Assembly (NCBI RefSeq): GCF_052324685.1
Contig: NW_027506873.1
Span: forward strand, 1,991,999 to 2,055,998
Reading direction: 5' to 3'
Source: Brachyhypopomus gauderio
Taxonomy: Eukaryota; Chordata; Actinopteri; Gymnotiformes; Hypopomidae
Length of the DNA stretch: 64,000 bases
In this document: piece after piece, positions 27,641-41,935 of the stretch
Position numbering within the stretch: the stretch's first letter is position 1
How the letters are laid out: each line of letters begins with the position of its first letter
The notes under the pieces: model-generated
The model's input: the letters and a program-made list of their open reading frames with translations, nothing else
Told to the model about the DNA's origin: nothing
The model's database searches: none
Made by a program: the position numbers and the translations under genes

Positions 27641-27755
27641 GGGTTCACACACACATAGTGTGGGAACCCTATTGTAATTGCTGGTATTTTTAGGGTTCAC
27701 ACACGTAGTGTGGGAAACCTATTGTTATTGTTAGGTTTTTTCTTCTTTCTTATTA
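27641..27755 (+). repeat. Two solitary 5' ends of the array element
   Basis: Two 5' ends (27641-27690 and 27691-27755) each run from AGGGTTCACACAC through CCTATTG into a T-rich stretch and are then cut off by the next copy. Confidence 0.8.
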
Positions 27756-30350
27756 GGGTTCACACACGTAGTGTGGGAAACCTATTGTAATTGCTCGGAT
27801 TTTTCTTTTTCTTCTTATTATTATTATTTTTCTCCGCATAAAACGCATACTGCAGCCTAGACCGTAAGGGCCAGGGAGACCAAACTTGGCAGACTGGTGT
27901 AGTCTGTTTGCGGGACCGTGCTAAAGTACAGACACCCAAATTGGCCTGATGGTGGCGCTATAGCGCAGCATTTTGCGTTTGGGTTCATATCTCCCACCCC
28001 GTAGGTCCTAGAAACAAAATTCCACTTCAGGTGCATTCCTTGGCTCCAGACAAACAAAAAAGCCTCAAGAACCATTAAGCTCCGCCTACTTAGATTTTTT
28101 GCTAATTTGCATAATATGCAAAACCTACTTTTTTATACTAGTCCCTGGTTTTTCATCTGATCACCACAATCTTGGTGTCAAAACATTCACAAGAATCTCA
28201 TTATTAAGGAATATCAACAAAACTGTGACATGGGTATACAGTCTGGTTGTCACATGTCAATCAATAGCTCTGAGGCGTGGCCAAATTTACTTCAGTAGCT
28301 ATATCTCAGCAATGCTTTGACCTTTCTTCATGAAAATTTATCAGTTGTTAGAGCACATGACTGAAAGGTCAGAGGTCAAAGCTGGCCACGATTGTCCAAT
28401 AGGGGGCGCTATAACATGGGAAAAACTGTTTCTCAGAAACCATTAGTCACATCAAGCCAAAACTTTACTCGCATCATCAGGGGCCCAAGTGGTATCAAGG
28501 CACACATGGATGACATCATCACTCAAAAAACATGGCCGCCAGGAGCTAATAAATTTTTATTTGAATTAATTGGCCATTTGACAGACTTACCATAGGTTCA
28601 TACACATGAAACTGACATGGTATGTTCATGTACACACCCTCTAAGACATACTCATGTTAGAAGGGAATTGCACCACTAGGTGGCGCTATACTAGAAAATC
28701 CAGAATTTCTCCTACATATTTTCACTTATCAAGAAATGCTTGCACTCATATGATTGTATGCAGAATTCCTAGCAACTTTCTAATTACATGTGTTTTGCAA
28801 AAATGTACCACTTTTTCACTATTATCAAATATATATAACTTGTCATTTTCATACTAGTCCTAGCATTTTAACTCCATTACCTTTAAATCACACCTTGTAA
28901 TACTCAGCAGACTCTAAAATGCTAAGATTAGCAAAAAAATCCTAAGGTTTTGACAAATTAATATTTTTCATATGCATCACAATGCTACCATCGTAACACA
29001 TCAAATTCACAGTTCAATAACTACGCCATAGTATGTCTGATTGTTATGAAAATTGACATCCACATTCACATGACCATTGTGGTGCTGTGTGCCAAGTTTG
29101 AGCCAAATCCGTCCACAAACAGCTCTACAGTGAATATTTTCATTTTCCATACTGACCAGTGCAGGGAGGCATAGACAGCTGCTAAGACACGCACGTTCTC
29201 ACACACGCTGCCCCCCTCCTCCACTCCCCCATGCTTCTAACACTTTACAACCCTTGGGCTCTCCCTCCCCCTCTCTCTCCTTCACATGCACTCACAAAAA
29301 CAAAGGCCTCTCTGGCCTATAGGTTTCACATACACACTAATTCTAGCCATTACTACCAATTACCCAGTGACTAATATACAGATATTTAGCCTCTTTTTTC
29401 CACACACCCTCACATAGGACTTCCTATATGCTTCATATATACATTTCTCTAGCCATTTCCAACACACTAACTGATATTTAGCTTCATTTTTCCATCCACA
29501 CTCTCAACACATGCCCTCTATACATCCTGAAATGACATAAGAGAGGACAGAGACATGTAATTCACATTTGACACACAACCTCTAAATAACTGCATGCTTT
29601 ACTTATCATCAAAGTCTTGTTAGATACACATTCCTAGTGGCCTCCCTACTATGGGCACAACAGTGAGAACATGTCAGAGTAGGGATGAGAACATCATGAA
29701 CAGGCAAAGATAAGAATATTTGTGTTATTTTATTGTATAGTAACCCATTACTCTTTGGTTTGTTTGAGATTCACATGTGACAGATTTTGTCAGCTAAATG
29801 AAAAGGGTTAAAGAGTGGGGTTTACATGTGGGGCATTAACAAGAGCTCTCCTGCTGCTATGTTCACAACTTCTGACAAATTCAGCCAAAGGTATATTTAT
29901 TTGACTAGGCCCCTGGGTCAGTGTGTCAGTGCTTTTAACCTAATCTCAGCATTTGATTTAGTTGTATGGTCTGAATCATTTTGTTTAATATCTTCCACAC
30001 TGTATGGCCTAGAAACAAAATTCTACTTCAGCTGTATTCCTTTGCTCAAGCCAATCAAAAAAGCCTCAAGAAGCCCTTACTGCATACATGAAATAACACA
30101 CAAACACACACATACAAAGCTAATCACAGCATTTGATTAACTTCTATGATCTGAATCATTTTGCCATGACATTTTGTTTTGATCTTTTGGGCCTTTATTG
30201 CCCCAGTTGAATAATTTTTTGCAAATTACTTTATCTGTCCATTTTTTGGACTGAAGTAGCTTCATATCACTTGTTGGTCTAAAAGACCCTTTGGGCTTTT
30301 GTGCCTTTTTTTGTGTGAACCCGCCAATCGCCGCTTGCGGCTATATTTAT
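27756..30350 (+). mobile_element. Array copy 1, long type A, complete
   Basis: It has both ends, the ATAAAACGCATACTGCAGCC start of the body (27838), and the type A interior with CCACTAGGTGGCGCTATAC (28673) and a C-rich stretch (29205-29280). A segment at about 28010-28080 recurs in diverged form at 30002-30080, so the type A body itself contains an old duplication. Confidence 0.8.
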
Positions 30351-30351
30351 T

Positions 30352-33300
30352 AGGGTTCACACACGTAGTGTGGGAAACCTATTGTAATTGCTCGGATTTT
30401 TCTTCTTTCTTATTATTATTATTTTTCTCCGCATAAAACGCATACTGCAGCCTAGACCGTAAGGCCCAGGAAGACCAAACTTGGCAGACTGGTGTAGTCT
30501 GTTTGCGGGACCGTGCTAAAGTACAGACACCCAAATTGGCCTGATGGTGGCGCTATAGCGCAGCATTTTGCGTTTGGGTTCATATCTCCCACCCCGAAGG
30601 TCCTAGAAACAAAATTCCACTTCAGGTGCATTCCTTGGCTCCAGACAAACAAAAAAGCCTCAAGAACCATTAAGCTCCGCCTACTTAGATTTTTTGCTAA
30701 TTTGCATAATATGCAAAACCTACTTTTTTATACTAGTCCCTGGTTTTTCATCTGATCACCAAAATCTTGGTGTCAAAATATTCACAAGAATCTCATTATC
30801 AAGGAATATCAACAAAACTGTGACATGGGTATACAGTCTGGTTGTCACATGTCAATCAATAGCTCTGAGGCGTGGCCAAATTGACTTCAGCAGCTATATC
30901 TCAGCAATGCTTTGACCAGTCTTCATGGAAATTTATCAGTTGTTAGAGCACATGATTCAATGGTCACAGGTCAAAGCTGGCCATGATTGTCCAATAGGGG
31001 GCGCTATAACATGGGAAAAACTGTATCTCAGAAACCATTAGTCACATCAAGCCAAAACTTTACTCGCATCATCAGGGGCCCAAGTGGTATCAAGGCACAC
31101 ATGGATGACATCATCACTCAAAAAACATGGCCGCCATGAGCTAATTAATTTTTATTTGAATTAATTGGCCATTTGACAGACTTACCATAGGTTCATACAC
31201 ATGAAACTGACATGGTATGTTCATGTACACACCCTCTAAGACATACTCATGTTAGAAGGGAATTGCACCACTAGGTGGCGCTATACTAGAAAATCCAGAA
31301 TTTCTCCTACATATTTTCACTTATCAAGAAATGCTTGCACTCATATGATTGTATGCAGAATTCCTAGCAACTTTCTAATTACATGTGTTTTGCAAAAATG
31401 TACCACTTTTTCACTATTATCAAATATATATAACTTGTCATTTTCATACTAGTCCTAGCATTTTAACTCCATTACCTTTAAATCACACCTTGTAATACTC
31501 AGCAGACTCTGAAATGCTAAGATTAGCAAGAAAATCCTAAGGTTTTCACAAATTAATATTTTTCATATGCATCACAATGCTACCATCGTAACACATCAAA
31601 TTCACAGTTCAATAACTATGCCATAGTATGTCTGATTGTTATGAAAATTGACATCCACATTCACAAGGCCATTGTGGTGCTGTGTGCCAAGTTTGAGCTA
31701 AATCCGTCCACAAACAGCTCTACAGTGAATATTTTCATTTTCCATACTGACCAGTGCAGGGAGGCATAGACAGCTGCTAAGACACGCACGTTCTCACACA
31801 CGCTGCCCCCCTCCTCCACTCCCCCATGCTTCTAACACTTTACAACCCTTGGGCTCTCCCTCCCCCTCTCTCTCCTTCACATGCACTCACAAAAACAAAG
31901 GCCTCTCTGGCCTATAGGTTTCACATACACACTAATTCTAGCCATTACTACCAATTACCCAGTGACTAATATACAGATATTTAGCCTCTTTTTTCCACAC
32001 ACCCTCACATAGGACTTCCTATATGCTTCATATATACATTTCTCTAGCCATTTCCAACACACTAACTGATATTTAGCTTCATTTTTCCATCCACACTCAA
32101 CACATGCCCTCTATACATCCTGAAATGACATAAGAGAGGACAGACACATGTAATTCACATTTCACACACAACCTCTAAATAACTGCATGCTTTACTTATC
32201 ATCAAAGTCTTGTTAGATACACATTCCTAGTGGCCTCCCTACTATGGGCACAACAGTGAGAACATGTCAGAGTAGGGATGAGAACATCATGAACAGGCAA
32301 AGATAAGAATATTTGTGTTATTTTATTGTATAGTAAGCCATTACTCTTTGGTTTGTTTGAGATTCACATGTGACAGATTTTGTCAGCTAAATGAAAAGGC
32401 TTAAAGAGTGGGGTTTACATGTGGGGCATTAACAAGAGCTCTCCTGCTGCTATGTTCACAACTTCTGACAAATTCAGCCAAAGGTATATTTATTTGACTA
32501 GGCCCCTGGGTCAGTGTGTCAGTGCTTTTAACCTAATCTCAGCATTTGATTTAGTTGTATGGTCTGAATCATTTTGTTTAATATCTTCCACACTGTATGG
32601 CCTAGAAACAAAATTCTACTTCAGCTGTATTCCTTTGCTCAAGCCAACCAAAAAAAGCCTCAAGAAGCCCTTACTGCATACATGAAAAAACACACAAACA
32701 CACACATACAAAGCTAATCACAGCATTTGATTAACTTCTATGATCTGAATCATTTTGCCATGACATTTTGTTTTGATCTTTTGGGCCTTTATTGCCTCAG
32801 TTGAATAAGACACGCACGTTTGCCATTCTCACACACGCTGCCCCCCTCCTCCACTCCCCCATGCTTCTAACACTTTACAACCCTTGGGCTCTCCCTCCCC
32901 CTCTCTCTCTTTCACATGCACTCACAAAAACAAAGGCCTCTCTGGCCTATAGGTTTCACATACACTCTAATTCTAGCCATTACTGTCAATTACCCAGTGA
33001 CTAATATACAGATATTTAGCTTCTTTTTTCCACACACCCTCACACAGGACTTCCTATATGCTACATATATACATTTTTCTAGCCATTTCCAACACACTAA
33101 CTGATATTTAGCTTCATTTTTCCATCCACACTCTCAACTCGTGCCCTCTATACATCCTGAAATGACATGAGAGGACAGAGATATGTAATTCACATTTCAC
33201 ACACAACCTCTATATAACTGCATGCTTTACTTATCATCAAAGTCTTGTTAGATACACATTCCTAGTGGCCTCCCTACTATGGGCACAACAGTGAGAACAT

Positions 33301-33957
33301 GTCAGAGTAGGGATGAGAACATCATGAACAGGCAAAGATAAGAATATTTGTGTTATTTTATTGTATAGTAAGCCATCACTCTTTGGTTTGTTTGAGATTC
33401 ACATGTGACAGATTTTGTCAGCTAAATGAAAAGGGTTAAAGAGTGGTGTTTACATGTGGGGCATTAAGAAGAGCTCTCCTGCTGCTATGATCACAACTTC
33501 AGTAAAATTCAGCCAAAGGTATATTTATTTGACTAGGCCCCTGGGTCAGTGCTTTTAACCTAATCTCAGCATTTGATTTAGTTGTATGGTCTGGATTATT
33601 TTGCATATATCTTCCACACTGTATGGCCTAGAAACAAAATTCTACTTCAGCTGTATTCATTGGCTCAAGCCAACCAACAAAGCCCTTAATGCATACATGA
33701 AAAAACACAAACACACACATACAAAGCTAATCACAGCATTCGATTAACTTCTATGATCTGAATCATTTTGCCAATACATTTTGTTTTGATCTTTTGGGCC
33801 TTTATTGCCCCAGTTGAATAATTTTTTGCAAATTACATTATCTGTCCATTTTTTGGACTGAAGTAGCTTCATATCACTTGTTGGTCTAAAAGACCCTTTG
33901 GGCTTTTTTGCCTTTTTTTGTGTGAACCCGCCAATCGCCGCTTGCGGCTATATTTAT
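30352..33957 (+). mobile_element. Array copy 2, type A with an internal 1.03-kb tandem duplication
   Basis: The copy begins one base after copy 1 ends. Up to about 32,800 it is nearly identical to copy 1. The segment starting at GACACGCACG (31781) then starts again near 32809, giving two tandem copies of the last third. Confidence 0.8.
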
Positions 33958-34080
33958 TAGGGCTCCGAGCACCAAAGGTGCTGGAGGCCTATTGTAATTG
34001 TTAGGATTTTTCTCCTTATTAGGGTTCACACACATAGTGTGGGAAACCTATTGTTATTGCTCGGATTTTTCTTTCTTATT
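33958..34080 (+). repeat. Two solitary 5' ends, one of a sister family
   Basis: The first (33958-34019) reads GGGCTCCGAGCACC-aaa-GGTGCTGGAG, a hairpin different in sequence but equal in position to the array 5' hairpin, then GGCCTATTGTAATTG. The second (34020-34080) is a normal array 5' end ending in CTTTCTTATT. Confidence 0.75.
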
Positions 34081-36045
34081 AGGGTTCACACACATAGTGT
34101 GGGAAACCTATTGTTATTGTTAGGTTTTTTCTTCTTTCTTATTATTATTATTATTTTTCTCCGCATAAAACGCATACTGCAGCCTAAACCGTAAGGCCCA
34201 GGGACACCAAACTTGGCAGACTGGTGTAGTCTGTTTGCGGGACCGTGGTAAAGTACAGACACCCACATTGGCCTGATGGTGGCGCTATAGCGCAGCATTT
34301 TGCGTTTTGGTCCATATCTCCTACCCCGTAGGTCCTAGAAACAAAATTCCACTTCAGGTGCATTCCTTGGCTCCAGACAAACAAAAAAGCCTCAAGAACC
34401 ATTAAGCTCCGCCTGCTTAGATTTTTGCTAATTTGCATAATATGCAAAACCTACTTTTTCATACTAGTCCCTGGTTTTTCATCTGATCACCACAATCTTG
34501 GTGTCAAAATATTCACAAGAATCTCATTATCAAGGAACATCAACAAAACTGTGACATTGGTATACAGTCTGGTTGTCACATGTCAATCAATAGCTCTGAG
34601 GCGTGGCCAAATTGACTTCAGCAGCTATATCTCAGCAATGCTTTGACCTATCTTTATGAAAATTTATCAGTTGTTAGGGCACATGACTCAGAGGTCACAG
34701 GTCAAAGCTGGCCACGATTGTCCAATAGGGGGCGCTATAACATGGGGAAATTTGTTTCTCAGAAACCATTAGTCACATCAAGCCCAAACTTTACAGGCAT
34801 CATCAGGGGCCCAAGTGGTATCAAGGCACACAATGATGACCTCATCACTCAAAAAACATGGCCGCCATGAGCCAATTAATTTTTATTTGAATTAATTGGC
34901 CATTTGACAGACTTACCATTGGCCAATCAACATGAAACCTCATCACTGTGCATATCCCAGGACTATGTGTCATACTGTGCAGTGTTGAAACATTTGGCCA
35001 CTAGGTGGCGCTGTTTGTGAAAATCATGAATAACTCCTCCAAATTTTCACTTAGGAACATGCAACTTGTTTCTTTTTATACCTTGCAGTAGACCTGACAA
35101 CTTTGCAATTACAAGTCCTATTAAAAAATGCATACTTTTGTCACATTCATCAATTGTTTGAAAATAGCTCTTTAAGAACTAGTCCTAGGAATTTGATCCA
35201 ATGATGGCAAAAATGGCATAGGCATAATCTGTAGACACTGTAGTTAACTAAATATGGAAAAAATGTTGCATTTTTATTTGTCTGATTGGTCCATTTTCCC
35301 ATTATATCCTTCTGGTCATGCCATAATTGACCTTTATTGCTATAACTCATAAACCATGTAAGTGATCAACTCCCAATTTGAAAGGCTTTTATACACTGAG
35401 GTCCTTGTGAGGTAGGCCACGTTTGTTTCAAATTGGCCTGTCGGAGGCGCTACAGTACCCAAAAACCTAGAAAAGCATAAAAACTCAGGCTGCAATCTTG
35501 TTATAAAGAATACAGACAAGTAATTGGTCTTGTATGATTCAGATCAATGAGATCTATAAGATTGCAATTACATCTCATAACAAAAAGTGCACTGCCTGAC
35601 CAGAAATGAACCTTTTAGTTCACCAAAATGTCATTGCATTACTGAGATTAATGAGATATCAGTATGATAGTACTTGGGCTCCATCTAGTGGCCAAACACC
35701 GAAACTGACTGAAAACAATTGCTCACATGAAACACCACACAAACGCACACAAAGCTGATCTCAGCATGTGATTTAGTTCTGTGATCTGAATCATTTTGCC
35801 AATACACATTATTTTGATCCTTTTGGGCCTTTAGTGCCTCAGTTGAATTGAATGTTTTGTCACATTGATTTACTTATGCATTTTTTCCACTCAAACAGCT
35901 TCTATTCACTTTTGGGTCTAAAGGACCTATTGGGCTTCTTTTTGCCTATTGAGGCCAAGAGGCCAATTTGTTGGTCTAAAAGACCCTTTGGGCTTTTTTG
36001 CCTTTTTTTGTGTGAACCCGCCAATCGCCGCTTGCGGCTATATTT
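34081..36045 (+). mobile_element. Array copy 3, short type B, complete
   Basis: It has both ends. The type B interior carries TGGCCACTAGGTGGCGCTG (34997) and a reverse-orientation CCATCTAGTGGCC (35682). It is nearly identical to copy 6. Confidence 0.8.
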
Positions 36046-38185
36046 ATTATTATTATTATTTTTCTCCGCATAAAACGCATACTGCAGCCTAGACCGTAAG
36101 GCCCAGAGACACCAAACTTGGCAGAATGGTGTAGTCTCTTTGCGAGACCGTGCCAAAGCACAGAGACCCACATTGGCCTGATGGTGGCGCTATAGCGCAC
36201 CATTTTGCGTTTTGGTCCATATCTTCCAAACCGTATGGCCTAGAAACAAAATTCCACTTCAGGTGCATTCCTTGGCTTCAGACAAACAAAAAAGCCTCAA
36301 GAACCATTAAGCTCCGCCTACTTAGATTTTTTGCTAATTTGCATAATATGCAAAACCTACTTTTTTGCACTAGTCCCTGGTTTTTCATCGGATCACCACA
36401 ACCTTGGTGTCAAAATATTCAGGAGAATCTCATTATCAACGACGCTTAAAAACATTTTGAGATTTGCATACAGTCTGGTTGTCACATGTCAATCAATAGC
36501 TCCAAGGCGTGGCCAAATTTACTTAAACAGCCATATCTCAGCAACGCTTTGACGGATCTTCATAAAACTTTAACAGTTGTTAGGGCACATGACTCCGAGG
36601 TCATAGGTCAAAGCTGGCCACGATTGTCCAATAGGGGGCGCTATAACATGGGAAAAACTGTATCTCAGAAACCATTAGTCACATCAAGCCAAAACTTTAC
36701 AGGCATCATCAGGGGCCCAAGTGATATCAAGACACACAATGATGACATCATCACTAAAAAAACATGGCCGCCATGAGCCAATAAATTTTTATTTGAATTA
36801 ATTGGCCATTTGACAGACTTACCATTGGCCAAACAACATGAAACCTCACCACTGTGCATATCTCAGGACTATGTGTCATGCTGTGCAGTTTTAAAACATT
36901 TGGCCACTAGGTGGCGCTATTTGTGAAAATCATGCATAACTCCTCCAAATTTTCACTTAGGAACATGCAACTTGTTTCTTTTTATTCCTTGCAGTAGACC
37001 TGACAACTTTGCAATTACAAGTCCTATTAAAAAATGCATACTTTTGTCACATTCATCAATTGTTTGAAAATAGCTATTTACAAACTAGTCATAGGAATTT
37101 GATCCAATTATGGAAAAATTGCTATGAGCATAATCAGTAGACTCTGTAGGTAAAAACTGAGTAAAAAAATGTTGGATTTTTATTTTTCTGATTGGTCCAT
37201 TTTCCCATTATATCATTGTGGCCATGCCATATATGACCTATATTGCTATAACTCATAAACCATGTATGCAATCAACTCCCAATTTGAAAGGCTTTTATAT
37301 CCTGAAGTCCTTGTGAGGTATGCCAAGTTTGGTTCAAATAGGCCGGTCGAGGGCGCTACAGTACCCAAAAACCTAAGAAAACATAAAAACTCATGCTGCA
37401 ATCTTGTTATGCAGAATACAGACAAGTAATTGGTCTTGTATGATCCAGATCAATAAGTTCTATAACATTGCAATTGCATCTTATAACAAAAAGTGCACTG
37501 CCTGACCAGAAATGAACCTTTTAATTCACCAAAATGTCATATTGCATTACTGAGATTAATGAGATATCAGTATGGTAGTACTTGGGCTCCATCTAGTGGC
37601 CAAACATCGGAACGAACTGAAAACTATTTCTCACATGAAACACCACACAAACACACACAAAGCTGATCTCAGCATGTGATTTAGTTCTGTGATCTGAATC
37701 ATTTTGCCAATACACATTATTTTGATCCTTTTCGGCCTTTAGTGCCTCAACTGAATCTTTTTTTTTACATAAAGTACACAGCCTGACCAGAAACGAACCT
37801 TTTAATTCACCAAAATATCCTATTTCATTACTGACATTAATGAGATATCAGTATGGTAGTACTTGGCCTCCATCTAGTGGCCATATTCTGACTGAAAACT
37901 ATTGCTCACATGAAATACCACACAAACACACACAAAGCTGATCTCAGCATGTGATTTAGTTCTGTGATCTGAATTATTTTGCCAATGCACATTATTTTGA
38001 TCCTTTTAGCCCTTTAGTGCCCCAATTGAACCTCTTTTTGCACATTGATTTATTTGTGCATTTTTTCCACTCAAACAGCTTCTTTTTCACATTTAGGGTC
38101 TAAAGGACCTTTTGGGCCTCTGCCTATTGAGGCCAAGAAGCCTATTTGTGTGTGAACCCGCCAATTGCCGCTTGCGGCTATATTT
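36046..38185 (+). mobile_element. Array copy 4, type B body without its 5' end
   Basis: It starts directly in (TTA)n followed by TTTTTCTCCGCATAAAACGC, right at the 3' end of copy 3. Its missing 5' end is most simply the stub at 34020-34080. Part of its 3' third is duplicated (CTGACCAGAAA...GGTAGTACTTGG near 37500 and 37790). Confidence 0.8.
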
Positions 38186-38318
38186 AGGGTTCACACACAC
38201 AGTGTGGGAAACCTATTGTTATTGTCGGGTTTTTTCTTTCTTTCTTTCTTATTAGGGTTCACACACGTAGTGTGGGAAACCTATTGTAATTGCTGAGATT
38301 TTTCTTATTATTATTATT
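38186..38318 (+). repeat. Two solitary 5' ends of the array element
   Basis: 5' ends at 38186-38253 and 38254-38318, each truncated in its T-rich/(TTA)n tract by the next copy. Confidence 0.8.
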
Positions 38319-41300
38319 AGGGTTCACACACACAGTGTGGGAAACCTATTGTTATTGTCGGGTTTTTTCTTTCTTTCTTATTATTATTTTTCTACTGATA
38401 AAACGCATACTGCAGCCTAGACCGTAAGGCCCAGGGAGACCAAACTTTGCAGGATGGTGTAGTCTCTTTGCGAGACCGTGCTAAAGCACAGAGACCCACA
38501 TTGGCCTGATGGTGGCGCTATAGCGCACCATTTTGCGTTTTGGTCCATATCTCCCAAACCGTAGGGCCTAGAAACAAAATTCCACTTCTGGTGGATTCCT
38601 TGGCTCAATCCAAACAAAAAAGCCTCAAGAACCATTAAGCTCCGCCTACTTAGATTTTTTGCTAATTTGCATAATATGCAAAACCTACTTTTTTATACTA
38701 GTCCCTGGTTTTTTATCGGATCACCACAACCTTGGTGTCAAAATATTCAGGAGAATCTCATTATCAAAGTTGCTTAAAAACATTTTGAGATTTGCATACA
38801 GTCTGGTTGTCACATGTCAATCAATAGCTCCGAGGCGTGGCCAAATTTACTTAAACAGCCATATCTCAGCAACGCCTTGACCGATCTTCATAAAATTTTT
38901 ACAGTGGTTAGGGCACATGACTCCGAGGTCATAGGTCAAAGCTGGCCACGATTGTCCAATAGGGGGCGCTATAACATGGGAAAAACTGTTTCTCAGAAAC
39001 CATTAGTCACATCAAGCCAAAACTTTACAGGCACCATCAGGGGCCCAAGTGATATCAAGACACACAATGATGACATCATCACTCAAAAAACATGGCCGCC
39101 ATGAGCCAATTAATTTTTATTTGAATTAATTGGCCATTTGACAGACTTACCATAGGTACATACACATGAAACTGACATGGTATGTTCATGTACACACCCT
39201 CTAAGACATACTCATGTTAGAAGGGAATTGCACCACTAGGTGGCGCTATACTAGAAAATCCAGAATTTCTCCTACATATTTTCACTTATCAAGAAATGCT
39301 TGCACTCATATGATTGTATGCAGAATTCCTAGCAACTTTCTAATTACATGTGCTTTGCAAAAATGTACCACTTTTTCACTATTATCAAATATATATAACT
39401 TGTCATTTTCATACTAGTCCTAGCATTTTAACTCCATCACCTTTAAATCACACCTTGTAATACTCAGCAGACTCTGAAATGCTAAGATTAGGGAGAAAAT
39501 CCTAAGGTTTTCACAAATTAATATTTTTCATATGCATCATAATGCTACCATCGTAACACATCAAATTCACAGTTCAATAACTACGCCATAGTATTTCTGA
39601 TTGTTATGAAAATTGACATCCACATTCACATGACCATTGTGGTGTGATGTGCCAATTTTGAGCCAAATCCGTCCACAAACAGCTCTACAGTAAATATTTT
39701 CATTTTCCATACTGAGCTGTGCAGGGAGAAGACGAGAGCTGCTCAGCCCACACGCACGTGCCATTCTCGCACACGCTGCCCCCCTCCTCCACTCCCCCAC
39801 CCTTCTAACATTTTACAACCCTTGGGCTCTCCCTCCTCCCTCTCTCTCTTTCACATGCACTCACAAAAACAAAGGCCTCTCTGACCTATAGGTTTTACAT
39901 ACACACTAATTCTAGCCATTACTACCAATTACCCAGTGACTAATATACAGATATTTAGCTTCTTTTTTTCCACACACCCTCACACAGGACTTCCTATATG
40001 CTTCATATATACATTTCTCTAGCCATTTCCAACACACTAACTGATATTTAGCTTCACTTTTCCATCCACACTCTCAACTCATGCCCTCTATACATCCTGA
40101 AATGACATAAGAGAGGACAGAGATATGTAATTCACATTTCACACACAACCTCTATATAACTGCATGCTTTACTTATCATCAAAGTCTTGTTAGATACACA
40201 TTCCTAGTGGCCTCCCTACTATGGGCACAACAGTGAGAACATGTCAGAGTAGGGATGAGAACATCATGAACAGGCAAAGATAAGAATATTTGTGTTATTT
40301 TATTGTATAGTAAGCCATCACTCTTTGGTTTGTTTGAGATTCACATGTGACAGATTTTGTCAGCTAAATGAAAAGGGTTAAAGAGTGGGGTTTACATGTG
40401 GGGCATTAACAAGAGCTCTCCTGCTGCTATGTTCACAACTTCTGACAAATTCAGCCAAAGGTATATTTATTTGACTAGGCCCCTGGGTCAGTGTGTCAGT
40501 GCTTTTAACCTAATCTCAGCATTTGATTTAGTTGTATGGTCTGAATCATTTTGCTAATATCTTCCACACTGTATGGCCTAGAAACAAAATTCTACTTCAG
40601 CTGTATTCCTTTGCTCAAGCTAACCAAAAAAGCCTCAAGAAGCCCTTACTGCATACATGAAAAAACACACAAACACACACATACAAAGCTAATCACAGCA
40701 TTTGATTAACTTCTATGATCTGAATCATTTTGCCAATACATTTTATTTTGATCTTTTGGGCCTTTATTGCCTCAGTTGAATAAGACACGCACGTTTGCCA
40801 TTCTCACACACGCTGCCCCCCTCCTCCACTCCCCCATGCTTCTAACACTTTACAACCCTTGGGCTCTCCCTCCTCCCTCTCTCTCTTTCACATGCACTCA
40901 CAAAAACAAAGGCCTCTCTGGCCTATAGGTTTCACATACACACTAATTCTAGCCATTACTACCAATTACCCAGTGACTAATATACAGATATTTAACTTCT
41001 TTTTTCCACACACCCTCACACAGGACTTCCTATATGCTACATATATACATTTCTCTAGCCATTTCCAACACACTATCTGATATTTAGCTTCATTTTTCCA
41101 TCCACACTCTCAACACATGCCCTCTATACATCCTGAAATGACATAAGAGAGGACAGAGACATGTAATTCACATTTCACACACAACCTCTAAATAACTGCA
41201 TGCTTTACTTATCATCAAAGTCTTGTTAGATACACATTCCTAGTGGCCTCCCTACTAAGGGCACAACAGTGAGAACATGTCAGAGTAGGGATGAGAACAT

Positions 41301-41935
41301 CATGAACAGGCAGAGATAAGAATATTTGTGTTATTTTATTGTATACTAAGCCATCACTCTTTGGTTTGTTTGAGATTCACATGTGACAGATTTTGTCAGC
41401 TAAATGAAAAGGGTTAAAGAGTGGGGTTTACATGTGGGGCATTAACAAGAGCTCCCCTGCTGCTATGATCACAACTTCAGTCAAATTCAGCCAAAGGTAT
41501 ATTTATTTGACTAGGCCCCTGGGTCAGTGCTTTTAACCTAATCTCAGCATTTGATTTAGTTGTATGGTCTGAATTATTTTGCATATATCTTCCACACTGT
41601 ATGGCCTAGAAACAAAATTCTACTTCAGCTGTATTCATTGGCTCAAGCCAACCAACAAAGCCCTTAATGCATACATGAAAAAACACACAAACACACACAT
41701 ACAAAGCTAATCACAGCATTTGATTAACTTCTATGATCTGAATCATTTTGCCAATACATTTTGTTTTGATCTTTTGGGCCTTTATTGCCCCAGTTGAATA
41801 ATTTTTTGCAAATTACATTATCTGTCCATTTTTTGGACTGAAGTAGCTTCATATCACTTGTTGGTCTAAAAGACCCTTTGGGCTTTTTTGCCTTTTTTTG
41901 TGTGAACCCGCCAATCGCCGCTTGCGGCTATATTT
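38319..41935 (+). mobile_element. Array copy 5, type A with an internal 1.03-kb tandem duplication
   Basis: It has the same architecture as copy 2, including the duplicated last third (starts near 39750 and 40783). It lies about 7.9 kb downstream of copy 2. Confidence 0.8.

Noticed and set aside
27641..27760. Interstitial telomere repeat (TTAGGG) at the array element starts
   Set aside because: TTAGGG occurs once per element start, created by insertion into TTA, not in tandem.
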